Origin: an uncultured Granulosicoccus sp.
Lineage (GTDB): Bacteria; Pseudomonadota; Gammaproteobacteria; Granulosicoccales; Granulosicoccaceae
NCBI GenBank assembly: GCA_947499955.1
Contig: CANMQI010000008.1
Coordinates: 186,001-250,000, forward strand
Reading direction: 5' to 3'
DNA length: 64,000 nucleotides
A program made the position numbers and the translations under genes. The notes beneath the pieces were generated by a model that saw only the letters and a program-made list of their open reading frames with translations, did no database searches and had not been told where the DNA came from. Positions 35,676-44,843 of the stretch are shown piece by piece. The first letter of the stretch is position 1. Each line of letters begins with the position of its first letter.

Positions 35676-36641
35676 ATGGAGTTTGTAGACTATTACAAGG
35701 TCATGGGGCTGGAAGAAGACGCCAGTACCGATGAAATCAAGCGTACCTATCGGAAGCTTGCGCGCAAGTATCACCCGGATGTCAGCAAGGAGCCCGACAG
35801 CGAAGCTCGATTCAAGGAGCTGGGCGAGGCCTATAATGTACTCAAGGACGCTGACAGGCGCCGCGAGTACGATGAACTGAAGCAATACCAGAGTTCCGGC
35901 GCTGGTGCAGGAGGCTTTCGACCGCCGCCTGGCTGGCAGTCTCGCGAGTCCATCAACCCGGAAGATTTTTCAGGGCCTGCGGGGGCTGATTACAGCGATT
36001 TCTTTGAGCAGATCTTCGGATCGCGCTTTCGTCAGCAGGGTAGCGCACATACCGAGCAGCATTTTGATGCCCGAGGCCAGGATATTCACAGCAGTCTGCC
36101 GGTGTCCATACAGGATGCATTCAATGGGGCCACGGTTGAGCTTTCATTGAGTACGCCGGTTGTGCATCACGATGGCAGCATCCGGAACGAGCAGAAGAAA
36201 CTGAAGGTCAAGGTGCCGGCAGGTGTCACCAATGGACAGAAGATTCGGCTGCGCGGTCAGGGAGGGCCCGGTGTCGGCAAGGGTGGGTCCGGCGATCTGT
36301 ACATCGAAATCCAGATCAGGGAAGACAGTCGGTTCCATCTGGATGGCAAGGATGTCAGTGTCAGTGTGCCGGTGACTCCGTGGGAGGCGGCATTGGGAGC
36401 CTCCATCGACGTGCCAACGCTGAATGGAACGGTCAAGATGACCGTCCCAGCCAATGCCCGTCAAGGGCAGCGTCTGAGGCTGAAAGGGCGAGGCTTGCCG
36501 GGCAAGACGCCGGGTGATCAGTATGTGATTCTGTCTGTCATTGTGCCCAAGGCCGAGACTGACGAACAGAAGAAGGCGTATCAGACAATGAGTGAATTGT
36601 GGTCTGTTGACCCACGAGCCAGAGATGGAGGTATCTCATGA
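35676..36641 (+). CDS. cbpA: Curved DNA-binding protein/DnaJ-type co-chaperone CbpA
   Basis: A 321-aa class II J-protein. The J-domain spans residues 1-70 (DYYKVMGL, HPD in KYHPDVSKEPD), then a Gly/Phe-rich linker and two C-terminal substrate-binding beta domains; there is no zinc-finger region. CbpA stimulates DnaK and binds curved DNA in stationary phase. The ATG at 35676 is chosen because family members start ME(x)xDYY; the ATG at 35664 sits only 1 bp from the AGGAGG box, too close to use well. The stop overlaps cbpM by 4 bp. Confidence 0.92.
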   Translation: MEFVDYYKVMGLEEDASTDEIKRTYRKLARKYHPDVSKEPDSEARFKELGEAYNVLKDADRRREYDELKQYQSSGAGAGGFRPPPGWQSRESINPEDFSGPAGADYSDFFEQIFGSRFRQQGSAHTEQHFDARGQDIHSSLPVSIQDAFNGATVELSLSTPVVHHDGSIRNEQKKLKVKVPAGVTNGQKIRLRGQGGPGVGKGGSGDLYIEIQIREDSRFHLDGKDVSVSVPVTPWEAALGASIDVPTLNGTVKMTVPANARQGQRLRLKGRGLPGKTPGDQYVILSVIVPKAETDEQKKAYQTMSELWSVDPRARDGGIS

Positions 36642-36955
36642 GAAAGACGTCAGATCATGAGGAGTCCGGCAATGATGTGGAAGTGCTGGAAAAGGACAGG
36701 GAGTACACGCTGACCGAGGTCTGCACGATTTGCCGACTTGACGAAAATGGTGTGCAGGAGTATCTGGATTACGGAGTTGTTGTTTACGAATCTTCCGATG
36801 AGGCGCGATTTCGTCAATCACAGCTGGATAGACTGCTGCGTGCCAGGCGGCTGCAGGAAGATCTGGAACTCAATCATGCCGGAGTGGCGTTGGCGCTCGA
36901 CCTTCTGGATACCATCGCTCGACTGAAGCGAGAAATAGCCTTGCTCAAACGCTGA
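36638..36955 (+). CDS. cbpM: Chaperone modulator CbpM (MerR-like)
   Basis: A 105-aa protein whose N-terminal half has the MerR-like winged-helix pattern (YTLTEVCTICRLDENGVQEYL) followed by RLLRARRLQEDLELNHAGVALALDLL, as in CbpM, and a C-terminal helix. CbpM binds the CbpA J-domain and inhibits its co-chaperone and DNA-binding activity. The ATGA overlap with cbpA assures balanced synthesis. Confidence 0.9.
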   Translation: MRKTSDHEESGNDVEVLEKDREYTLTEVCTICRLDENGVQEYLDYGVVVYESSDEARFRQSQLDRLLRARRLQEDLELNHAGVALALDLLDTIARLKREIALLKR

Positions 36956-36989
36956 GCAAGGCCGGGCGAACGTTTGACCGGGGGGCCTG

Positions 36990-37232
36990 TCAGTTCTGCA
37001 GAAGAGCCAGCAGGTCATCCTTCATCTTCACTCGCTTCATCTTCATGCCATCCAGTTCCAGGTCCGGGACATGCTCCAGGCCTTGCTCGATCCTGACAAT
37101 TTCCTTGTCCAGCGTTTCGTATTCTTCCATGAGCCGGGAAAAATGCGCATCATTCATCTTCTTCTCGTGAATGGCGTCCTTGTGCTCTGGCAAATCCCGA
37201 GCCAGTGGATGGTTGTCAACAAGCTGTGACAT
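36990..37232 (-). CDS. DUF465 (YdcH-like) small coiled-coil protein
   Basis: An 80-aa, highly charged helical protein. HPLARDLPEHKDAIHEKKMNDAHF and YETLDKEIVRIEQG fit DUF465, whose members are short coiled coils of unknown function. The ATG at 37232 is preferred over 37280 because GAGGAA lies just upstream and the family starts near there. It is convergent with cbpM (34-bp gap). Confidence 0.85.
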   Translation of the reverse strand: MSQLVDNHPLARDLPEHKDAIHEKKMNDAHFSRLMEEYETLDKEIVRIEQGLEHVPDLELDGMKMKRVKMKDDLLALLQN

Positions 37233-37406
37233 GAAGGGTTCCTCGTTGTTGGTGATGTTTGATGATGACGAGAAAGTCATCAGAATGTCTTGATGAAAGT
37301 CATTGCCAGGACGATTGGTCAGGCAGTATCAAGTGCTTCGCAGAGATAGGGTCTCGAATGACTGAGTGCAAGCTCGGAAAACGGGTATCTGCTGCTGGAT
37401 GATCCG

Positions 37407-37886
37407 TTAGCGAATGCGGTGACAGGCGCTGCAATTGCCTGTCAGTTGGCCTGCGCCGTAATAATTGGGCGGGTTATCTTCGACGAGCAACCTGGCGTGC
37501 ATGATCTGACCGATGAAGTCGTCAATGTGCTCGTCGATGAGCAGATGATTGGTAACCGGGCGTGCCTTGCCGTCGACTGTCGTGCCGGTAGTACTCGACG
37601 AGAGCGACGATGCCAGCGTCTCCATCTTCTGCAGCTCCGCCAGTACGTCCGGTTGGTAGCGTGACGCATTGGTGTCATCGCTTGACTGCTGTACAAGCGT
37701 GTCGATTCGGGACAGGCTCAGAGCCATCTCATGCATGATTCCTTTTACCGAGCCTGAATCCAGATAAGTGAATTCGGAGGGATAGGTCAGCATTCGAATC
37801 TTGACACAGCCTGCGAGTAACAGAGTGATGATCAAGGAGATTGACAGAAGCGTGGTACGTCTACGAAGGTTTGTTCCAGCAGGCAC
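37407..37886 (-). CDS. Class II cytochrome c-like lipoprotein
   Basis: A 159-aa lipoprotein. It starts with GTG 5 bp after a GGAGAG box and has a signal peptide ending in lipobox LLLAGC (Cys 27). The mature part is helical, with a single heme-attachment motif CSACH four residues from the C-terminus. A C-terminal CxxCH in a ~130-residue helical protein is the layout of class II cytochromes c (c' / c556). It would be anchored to a membrane facing the periplasm, with electron transfer or gas binding as possible roles. Its divergent neighbour at 38031 is a paralogue with the same layout. Confidence 0.75.
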   Translation of the reverse strand: MPAGTNLRRRTTLLSISLIITLLLAGCVKIRMLTYPSEFTYLDSGSVKGIMHEMALSLSRIDTLVQQSSDDTNASRYQPDVLAELQKMETLASSLSSSTTGTTVDGKARPVTNHLLIDEHIDDFIGQIMHARLLVEDNPPNYYGAGQLTGNCSACHRIR

Positions 37887-38030
37887 AGGTACTCTCCGGT
37901 GTGGGTATCAAGTTGATGCAGCCAATACAATACAAGAATAGCCAGTCGTGAGCCGTTTGCGTGCGACTGTTGCTTTAGTCGACATCATGCAATAATGACA
38001 GACACCTTCCTTCGGCAATGCACCTGAATC

Positions 38031-38450
38031 ATGAAGACATGGGCAATTGCAGTCACGGTATCGCTGCTGATGTCAGCGTGTGCATCCGTGCCGCCGGACA
38101 TCAAGGAAAACCCCGCAGCGTTCCACGTGCTGTCCGAATCCGAGGTGAGCATCAACATGCAGGCCATGGCTGATCGTATCACGGTGCTGTCGCTGGTTGC
38201 CTTGGACGACAAGCTGTCACTCGGACAGAAACGTGACAAGGTCGTACCGCTACTGGACAGTATCGAACTGATCGCGTCCGAGCTGGACCAGGACGGTGCG
38301 GTTACCAATTATTCGGTCATCAACCGCTACATGGGAGCTTTTCTCTACGATGTTGCCGTGGCGCGTCGACTGGCCAATGGCTATCCGCCGAATCTGTTGC
38401 CCGCACAGCGTCTGATCAAGAGTTGTCTGTCCTGTCATGCCTCCATCTGA
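38031..38450 (+). CDS. Class II cytochrome c-like lipoprotein (paralogue)
   Basis: A 139-aa lipoprotein with lipobox LLMSAC (Cys 17), a helical mature part and the heme motif CLSCH three residues from the C-terminus. Shared features with the divergent gene are PPN about 14-16 residues before the heme motif and a Q-L/R-L-x-x-x-C approach to it. The two start codons are 144 bp apart, so they probably share a control region. No enzyme that would obviously use them is adjacent. Confidence 0.75.
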   Translation: MKTWAIAVTVSLLMSACASVPPDIKENPAAFHVLSESEVSINMQAMADRITVLSLVALDDKLSLGQKRDKVVPLLDSIELIASELDQDGAVTNYSVINRYMGAFLYDVAVARRLANGYPPNLLPAQRLIKSCLSCHASI

Positions 38451-38754
38451 CGGCCGGACACGCTGCGCATGATGCATGAAGGGCAGGACTGTTGGCCGGC
38501 GTGGGGCAATATTGCGTTCTGCCGTCGAGGTGGCTTGAACCGACCTTGCTGATACGCATCCCCGCCGGGGGCGTGAGGATGGTATGACCACGCTGCAATG
38601 GTGCCTGAATACACGGTGAAAGTAGACTCAGGCCGTTAGAGCAGTAGAATGCGCAGGGCAGCGCGTAGAGCTTTGTTCACCAGGGTGACAATGTTACTGA
38701 AGCGGTTTGTCAGGTGCGCAACAATACACTCAGGCAAACAGACAGGGATTACCC
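38451..38754. other. Intergenic region before the DUF2892 gene
   Basis: There are 304 bp with no recognisable gene, repeat or strong hairpin. A small GC-rich stretch (cgccgggggcg near 38562-38573) is all I note. The promoter of the DUF2892/MBL pair should lie in the last ~100 bp. Confidence 0.3.
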
Positions 38755-38958
38755 ATGAAGAACAATATCGGAATGACGGATCGCAGATTGAGGATTGTTG
38801 TTGGTATCGTGTTGCTGCTGGTGCCCCTTCTGGTCGGATTCGAATCAGGGCTGGTACAGACGCTGTCGATACTGCTAGGTGTGGTTCTGTTGGGAACAGC
38901 CGCTGTCAACAGTTGCCCGATCTACAGTCTGCTTGGTTTGAGTAGTCGACCCAAGTAG
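38755..38958 (+). CDS. DUF2892 (YgaP-type) small membrane protein
   Basis: A 67-aa protein: NIGMTDRRLRIVVGIVLLLVPLL, then a second hydrophobic segment TLSILLGVVLLGTAAVNSCPIYSLLG. This is the two-helix membrane domain found at the C-terminus of the YgaP rhodanese and as a stand-alone protein next to sulfur-handling enzymes. It lies 29 bp before a persulfide-dioxygenase-like MBL hydrolase, which supports a role with that enzyme. The single Cys in NSCPIY is the family's conserved one. Confidence 0.88.
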   Translation: MKNNIGMTDRRLRIVVGIVLLLVPLLVGFESGLVQTLSILLGVVLLGTAAVNSCPIYSLLGLSSRPK

Positions 38959-38987
38959 GTTTCTTTCGTTCATCCATGGAGATCGAT

Positions 38988-39872
38988 ATGTCCCAGTATC
39001 CTGTAGACATGAGCATTGTGCCGGACGTCAAGGCGTTCTTTGACGAGGCGACAAACACCGTCAGTTACGTGGTCAAGGATCCGTCGAGCAATGCCTGTGC
39101 AGTGATAGACAGCGTGTTGGACATCGACTACGCCGCGGGCCAGATCAGCTACGACAGTGCCGATGAGCTGATCAGCTACATCAGCGAGCAAGGCCTGAAC
39201 CTCGAGTGGATCATCGAGACGCATGTACATGCCGATCACTTGAGCGCGGCGCCGTATCTGCAGAACAAAATGGGTGGCAAGATCGGCGTGGGAGAACAGA
39301 TCATCGTTGTGCAGGAAACCTTCGGCAAGGTATTCAATGAAGGCACCGAGTTCCAGCGAGACGGTTCGCAGTTCGATGCCCTGTTCAAGGACGGCGATCG
39401 CTATCAGGTCGGGGCCATGGAATGTTTTGCCATGCATACACCGGGACACACGCCGGCCTGCATGGTGCATGTCATGGGCAATGCTGCCTTTGTCGGCGAT
39501 ACGCTGTTCATGCCGGATGGTGGCTCGGCTCGCGTCGATTTTCCCGGCGGTGATGCTGGCGAACTCTACGACAGCATCCAGAAAGTATTGGCCTTGCCTG
39601 CTGAAATGCGTCTGTTCATGTGTCACGACTATGGTCCGAATGGTCGCGAAATTCGTTGGGAAACCACGGTGGCTGAAGAGAAGGCGGAGAATATTCACGT
39701 CGGCGGTAACAAGACACGCGAAGACTTCATCCGCTTTCGCACAGAGCGGGATGCGCAGTTGGACATGCCGAAGCTGATTCTGCCTGCGCTGCAAGTCAAT
39801 ATGCGAGCGGGCGAAGTGCCTCGTGACAAGGATGGCAAACCGGTTCTGAAAGTACCCTTGACAGGCTTGTAG
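38988..39872 (+). CDS. MBL-fold hydrolase, persulfide dioxygenase/Blh-like
   Basis: A 294-aa metallo-beta-lactamase-fold protein with metal ligands in THVHADHL, HTPGHTPACM, GDTLFMPD and CHDYG. This pattern and the C-terminal NKTREDFIRFRTERDAQL match the ETHE1/Blh sulfur dioxygenase group, which oxidises glutathione persulfide to sulfite. The ATG at 38988 has a GGAG box 6 bp before it; the earlier ATG at 38976 has none. The upstream DUF2892 gene suggests an H2S/persulfide detoxification pair. Confidence 0.9.
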   Translation: MSQYPVDMSIVPDVKAFFDEATNTVSYVVKDPSSNACAVIDSVLDIDYAAGQISYDSADELISYISEQGLNLEWIIETHVHADHLSAAPYLQNKMGGKIGVGEQIIVVQETFGKVFNEGTEFQRDGSQFDALFKDGDRYQVGAMECFAMHTPGHTPACMVHVMGNAAFVGDTLFMPDGGSARVDFPGGDAGELYDSIQKVLALPAEMRLFMCHDYGPNGREIRWETTVAEEKAENIHVGGNKTREDFIRFRTERDAQLDMPKLILPALQVNMRAGEVPRDKDGKPVLKVPLTGL

Positions 39873-40158
39873 TGTCTTCACGGTTGTTCAAGGTTGACTG
39901 AGATAGGCGGAGCCTGAGCCCTGCGCAAGCTTGTGAAAGCGAGGACGATTGGATTGCACTGATCGTGAGAGCCGCAGAATCAACGCGCACGGCCTCGGCA
40001 GGATTCGCGATCTCCTGATGGTATCTGGCAAGATCCTGTAAGTGAAAATGAATGCAAGACCCGGGTAGACGGGCTTGTCCTGAGTGATCGTCAGGCAATT
40101 GGTGTCCATTGTCTGGTACGCTTTCCTGCCGATCAGCTCCCGGAAGTCATTGAACGCC

Positions 40159-41424
40159 ATGGGCCAGCATCCACTTCGTCGCGACCTCGTGCATGAGTTG
40201 CACGCACGGCCATTCCCGGAAACCGAAGCAGGCTCATCGGTGGTCATGGTTGCGATCATTCCCGGTGAAGACGTTTTTGCCGCGCTGTTCACTCTGCTTG
40301 ATCATTACAAGGCGCCACTTCCTGCGGAGGGTGTGAATCAGCACAGTATCGACCTGGGTCCTGCACGGTTGAAATGGGAGCGTCATAGCGAATTCGTTAC
40401 CTATACACTTATTCGCAAGGGGCTGGCCGAGCCTGCATTTTCAGGTGCTCTGCATGACTACCTGCCGGCTGATTGGTTGCTGCAGGCTGGTGAGGTCATC
40501 ACGTCGGTACTGGTGCGCATCGAAGGTTGTCAGGGCCGTGACGATGAACAGTTGCTTGCCAGCCTGGATAACTGGTTTCAGGCGGAGAGTCTGTCCGTGT
40601 CGGCAGTCGGGGAGCTGTCGAGTCTGGTCGCCAGCGATTTTCGTCTGGATGCCAAGGGGCATGTGCGTATTGCCATCATGGCCGACGCAGGTTTGAACCC
40701 CTTGCAGCTTGGCAGACTGGTGCAGCGTCTGCTGGAGATCGAAGTCTACAAGAGCATGGCGATGCTGAGTCTGCCAACCGCTCGTGATGCGGCCAGGAAG
40801 CTGGGTAATCTGGAGACACGCCTGACGTGTATCGTTCAGGAAATCTCCGTTGCGGAAAAGTCCGATCAGGAGACGCTGGGGACGCTATTGGCCATCTCGA
40901 CGGCCATTCAGAATCTCTCAGCCAGTACGAGTTTTCGTTTCAGCGCCGCCATTGCCTACGAGACCATCGTCAATCAGCGACTCACGTCGCTTGAAGAATG
41001 CCGTTTTCATGGAAGGCAACAGCTCTCCGAGTTCATGCGACGTCGATTCGACCCGGCCATGAGAACCTGTCAGGCGACGGAAAAGCGACTGAGCGAGGTC
41101 TCCAAACGAGCGACAAGAGCATCGAATCTGCTGCGAACACGCGTCGATGTGGCGGCAGAGCGACAGAGCCAGGCGCTGCTGGACAGCATGAATATGCGTG
41201 CCGAACAGCAATTGCGACTGCAGGAAACGGTGGAAGGCCTGTCCGTTGTGGCCATCAGCTATTACGCTGTGTCCCTGCTGGGGTATGTTGTTGCACCCCT
41301 GGCTGACGCACTGGAGATCAAGAAGTCCTGGCTGCTTGCAGGACTCTCGCCGGTAGTGATCATTGGTGTACTGCTGATGTTGCGTGCTACACACCGCCGA
41401 CTTCACCGCCAGGCCGAGCGCTGA
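40159..41424 (+). CDS. DUF3422 family membrane-anchored protein
   Basis: A 421-aa protein that begins HPLRRDLVHELHARPFP, the hallmark of DUF3422. The central part is a long soluble domain with coiled-coil character at 230-360. The C-terminus holds two hydrophobic helices (VVAISYYAVSLLGYVV and LLAGLSPVVIIGVLLML). The ATG at 40159 is chosen from the family start; the frame stays open to 40084. The function of the family is unknown. Confidence 0.87.
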   Translation: MGQHPLRRDLVHELHARPFPETEAGSSVVMVAIIPGEDVFAALFTLLDHYKAPLPAEGVNQHSIDLGPARLKWERHSEFVTYTLIRKGLAEPAFSGALHDYLPADWLLQAGEVITSVLVRIEGCQGRDDEQLLASLDNWFQAESLSVSAVGELSSLVASDFRLDAKGHVRIAIMADAGLNPLQLGRLVQRLLEIEVYKSMAMLSLPTARDAARKLGNLETRLTCIVQEISVAEKSDQETLGTLLAISTAIQNLSASTSFRFSAAIAYETIVNQRLTSLEECRFHGRQQLSEFMRRRFDPAMRTCQATEKRLSEVSKRATRASNLLRTRVDVAAERQSQALLDSMNMRAEQQLRLQETVEGLSVVAISYYAVSLLGYVVAPLADALEIKKSWLLAGLSPVVIIGVLLMLRATHRRLHRQAER

Positions 41425-41431
41425 GCCGCGA

Positions 41432-42724
41432 TCAGCGACTTTCAACGATATTCTCGAGCTCCTGTCGATAATCAGGATGCTCGTCGCGAAAGCGTGCTTG
41501 CCTCTCTCGTATCTCTCGGAGCAAGGCATCAATGGTGTCTTCAGTCATCATTCGACCGAACTCTGTTGCCAAGGGCATGGAGTCAGCGCTGGCGCTGCTC
41601 AGTCTATCCAGTACCCGTGTGCCGGTACGCTGATTGAAATGAATGGACTCGTAGTAATAGCGCATCTGGTAGTCACTGTCCCCCGCGTCAGGGAACGGTT
41701 CGGTCGTTATGTCGCCAGGCAGGCTGAGGTCCAGGATTTCATGGGGTGCCTCGTCATACGTTCGGGCAACGCTCAGAGTCAATATCAGCATCTGTCGTTT
41801 CCACTGTTCGAACTGGTTCCACAAACCGGCAACGTGGATCAGCTCGTTCAGTCTGGCGTGGCTGGGGCTGATGAACAGGGATGCGGCAATATCATTTTCA
41901 TGCAGGGTGCGCAGGAACTCCTCGAACCAGTAGAGGCTATCCTCTTCGTGATTCTGAAAACTGAACTGTCGATGCGGAGAGGGTAGATACACCGCACTGG
42001 TAAAGAACTCTTCGATCTTCAGCGTATTGCTGCGATGCCCACCATCCAGCAGCCTGGATCGAATCTCGGTATCTTCGCGGCCACCGCGGCCAGTCAGCGT
42101 GCGATGTTCGCTCGTGCCGCGGCCCATGGGACCCGCTCGGTGGTGATAGCGCATCATCAAGACCTCGACGGATGCCCGCAGGGCGTCCAGCGATATCAGG
42201 GGGGACAGGTAGTCATTGATGGGAGGTGCGCTCCTCTCATTGCCCAGTAGCCGCTCGGGCCTGAATCCGGCGGCCGGACCATCGGTGCGCGCCAGTGCGT
42301 TGAAGGACAGGAAATCCAGACCGAGAACAACCCGTTTGACAGGTGTTATTGCATTGGCGTGCCTCAACAGCAAGGTCAGCTCCTTCATGCTTGCCAGCGG
42401 CATGGCCAGATTGTAGACGCGCTGGCCTTCGAACAGGGCATGCTCGGTGGGAATACCCTGAATGGCCTTGGAAGAGCCCAGTATCAAGGCGTCCGGCTTC
42501 TGTAATCGCACTTGAAAAGCCTTGTGGAGGCGCATATTCGCGTGCAGGGCCGGCTTGTCGTCGTAGATACCATTGCGTTCGGCACTGAAGATCTGATACG
42601 GATCAACCAGACGATTGATGATGGCGAGCACTGCAAGACAAAGCAGAGGAGCCAGCAGGACAACGATGACGTAACGGCGCATGCCGAGGCCCCTCCCCAC
42701 GTCGTCAGAGCTGTCAGTGTTCAT
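41432..42724 (-). CDS. SGNH-like membrane-anchored protein, partner of the MBOAT acyltransferase
   Basis: A ~430-aa protein with one N-terminal transmembrane helix (YVIVVLLAPLLCLAVLAII) and a periplasmic domain. ALILGSSKAIQGI resembles the GxSxx block of AlgJ/AlgX/DltD-like SGNH acyltransferase partners, and SPSHARLNEL with a later His could complete the site. Such proteins complete O-acylation of exopolysaccharide begun by an MBOAT. It lies 151 bp downstream of the MBOAT gene on the same strand. The ATG at 42724 is preferred to the TTG at 42760. The substrate is unknown. Confidence 0.7.
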   Translation of the reverse strand: MNTDSSDDVGRGLGMRRYVIVVLLAPLLCLAVLAIINRLVDPYQIFSAERNGIYDDKPALHANMRLHKAFQVRLQKPDALILGSSKAIQGIPTEHALFEGQRVYNLAMPLASMKELTLLLRHANAITPVKRVVLGLDFLSFNALARTDGPAAGFRPERLLGNERSAPPINDYLSPLISLDALRASVEVLMMRYHHRAGPMGRGTSEHRTLTGRGGREDTEIRSRLLDGGHRSNTLKIEEFFTSAVYLPSPHRQFSFQNHEEDSLYWFEEFLRTLHENDIAASLFISPSHARLNELIHVAGLWNQFEQWKRQMLILTLSVARTYDEAPHEILDLSLPGDITTEPFPDAGDSDYQMRYYYESIHFNQRTGTRVLDRLSSASADSMPLATEFGRMMTEDTIDALLREIRERQARFRDEHPDYRQELENIVESR

Positions 42725-42875
42725 GGCAGAGGCAATGGGGCCGGGAAGTGCTGCCGACAACCCTGATGAACCTTCATGTAGAAGGTATTGCGGATGCTGG
42801 GTGCCGATGAGGAGTTGTCAGCGTCGGCACGAGGGGTTGGCTGTGCAGTCAGTTTGCTTCGCATGAGAGATCCGT

Positions 42876-44519
42876 TCAAAACTGGAAATACAGAAATTCG
42901 CTGATACTGGTCAGATGCAGCAGTGCATACAATGCAACCATGGATATCAGAGCACACCAGGGAAGATCCGGTGACCAACGTACTCTTCCCGATATGCCGT
43001 TGATCACTCTCACATTTTCCAGAACCGGTTGATACTGAATCAGTAACTGTTGCGCGTTGGGGGCTGCAAGTGCAATCGTACCCGCCAGTGCAATCCACAA
43101 CACGGCGCCGGCGGGTGCGAACAGTTCATTGCCGAACAATCCACCGAAATGAACATGTTCCAACAGGGTTTGAGGCGCATGAGTCTGCAGGATTCCCTGT
43201 AGCTGAGTGGGCAGTACGACACCGTTCATTCCGAACATGGAACGTAACTGCGACAGTGCAGCGTCGAGAGACTCGGCTCGGAAAACCACCCAGGCGGAAA
43301 CCACCGCCAACAAGGTCAGCACGTGAGAGCTCAGAATGCCGGCTGTCCTGAGCAGGTTCTGGAAAACAGAGGCGTTTCTCGCACTTCTGGCTGATCCATT
43401 CGGTGCCTGAGCGTTGGTTTGGTTCATTCTGACCGAGGTATTGAGCGTCCGCATCTTCAGACTGCGCCAGCCGTGGTTGACCATGAGAAAGGCGCCATGC
43501 AGGCCGCCCCACAGGACAAAGGTCCAACCTGCACCGTGCCACAAGCCGCCGAGCAGCATGGTCAAACCCACGTTGATATAGCGTCGTGTCGATCCACGCT
43601 GACTCCCTCCCAGCGGGATGTAGACATAGTCGCGTAGAAATCGTGACAGTGTCATATGCCAGCGACGCCAGAAATCAATGATGGACGAGGCCTTGTAGGG
43701 TGAGTCGAAGTTCATCGGCAAGGTGATACCGAACAGACGTGCAAGACCGATGGCCATATCGGAATAGCCGGAAAAATCAAAGTACAACTGCAGGCTATAG
43801 GCCAGAGCACCGATCCATGCCTCATGGATCGTGAGCACGACGCCGGACTCGGCGGCTGCGAAAACCGGTGTGGCATGCACAGCGATGGAGTCTGCCAGAA
43901 TGACTTTCTTGAACAATCCGAGGAAAAACAGTGTCAGCCCGACGGAGAGGTTCTCGGGAATCCGTGCCAGCATGTTCTGTCGATTGAACTGAGGCATCAT
44001 CTCGTGATGGTGAACGATGGGCCCGGCAATCAGCTGCGGGAAAAAGGTGACGAATTGCGTGTATTCAAGCAGGTCAAACCGCTTGCTGTTTCCACGATAG
44101 GTGTCCACCAGCCAGGTGATCTGCTGGAAGGTAAAGAACGAGATCCCCAATGGCAGAATGATCGTCTGCAGAGACAGGGGGTAACCGGATACATCGCTGA
44201 GAGCCGATGCGAAGAAATTTGCGTACTTGTAGTAGCCGATCAACCCCAGATTGAAGGCGATGCCTAGCCACAGTAATGCTCTGGCCTTTCGGGAGAAATC
44301 AGTTTGTGCCTGGAGCCGATTGCCCAGGTGGAAGTTGATGCCAATGGACATCAGTAACAGAAGGAGATAGGGCGGATTCCAGAACCCGTAGAAACACACA
44401 GAGCACAGTACCAGCGCGGCGAGCGCAGCGCGAAAGTTCGAGTGAAGGGCCAGTGTGTAGAACAGGCCCACTGTCACCGGCAGGAACAGGAAAATGAACT
44501 GTGGGGAGTTGAACAGCAT
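42876..44519 (-). CDS. MBOAT family O-acyltransferase (AlgI-like)
   Basis: A 547-aa polytopic membrane protein starting LFNSPQFIFLFLPVTVGLFY, as AlgI-type proteins do. The MBOAT core is visible: FWRRWHMTLSRFLRDYVYIPLGG, then the catalytic His region GGLWHGAGWTFVLWGGLHG. It probably moves acyl groups across the membrane onto a cell-surface polymer. No alginate genes are nearby, so the acceptor is probably another polysaccharide or a lipid-linked glycan. Part of the C-terminal region (about 365-400) is a variable, polar loop. Confidence 0.92.
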   Translation of the reverse strand: MLFNSPQFIFLFLPVTVGLFYTLALHSNFRAALAALVLCSVCFYGFWNPPYLLLLLMSIGINFHLGNRLQAQTDFSRKARALLWLGIAFNLGLIGYYKYANFFASALSDVSGYPLSLQTIILPLGISFFTFQQITWLVDTYRGNSKRFDLLEYTQFVTFFPQLIAGPIVHHHEMMPQFNRQNMLARIPENLSVGLTLFFLGLFKKVILADSIAVHATPVFAAAESGVVLTIHEAWIGALAYSLQLYFDFSGYSDMAIGLARLFGITLPMNFDSPYKASSIIDFWRRWHMTLSRFLRDYVYIPLGGSQRGSTRRYINVGLTMLLGGLWHGAGWTFVLWGGLHGAFLMVNHGWRSLKMRTLNTSVRMNQTNAQAPNGSARSARNASVFQNLLRTAGILSSHVLTLLAVVSAWVVFRAESLDAALSQLRSMFGMNGVVLPTQLQGILQTHAPQTLLEHVHFGGLFGNELFAPAGAVLWIALAGTIALAAPNAQQLLIQYQPVLENVRVINGISGRVRWSPDLPWCALISMVALYALLHLTSISEFLYFQF

Positions 44520-44843
44520 CGGTTGGCGTGTTGTTATCCATGTTTACAGCGGTGAAGACGTGTTCGATGGGAACACAGCCTGGCGTCTCCAACAGTGTGG
44601 GCAGGTAGTGATTGTTCGCCATTCCAGCGGTACATCTGTTCGGTGTTGATCGGTCGGTGTATTTCAGCTCCGCCTTCGGTTATCGGCAGGATCTGCAATT
44701 TCCTGTAGCTCTGCGAAAAAGGCTGTCGTGACCAGTCGGGCTGTATCGATACGCGAGTGTTTGCCGCAAGACAGTCCAGGCTACGGCCGGGTGTTACCGG
44801 CCGCAGCAAGCTGTCAGAGGTGCTTGTGACGCGAGAAATGCTA
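44520..44843. other. Intergenic region upstream of the MBOAT gene
   Basis: There are 324 bp between two minus-strand genes. A 91-codon frame (44534-44809) has no recognisable features and is not called. The promoter of the MBOAT/SGNH pair should be here; I see no clear terminator for the upstream 2OG-oxygenase gene. Confidence 0.3.

Noticed and set aside
38970..39881. 303-codon minus-strand frame
   Set aside because: It is antisense to the MBL hydrolase, which has full metal-ligand motifs; the antisense translation resembles no family.
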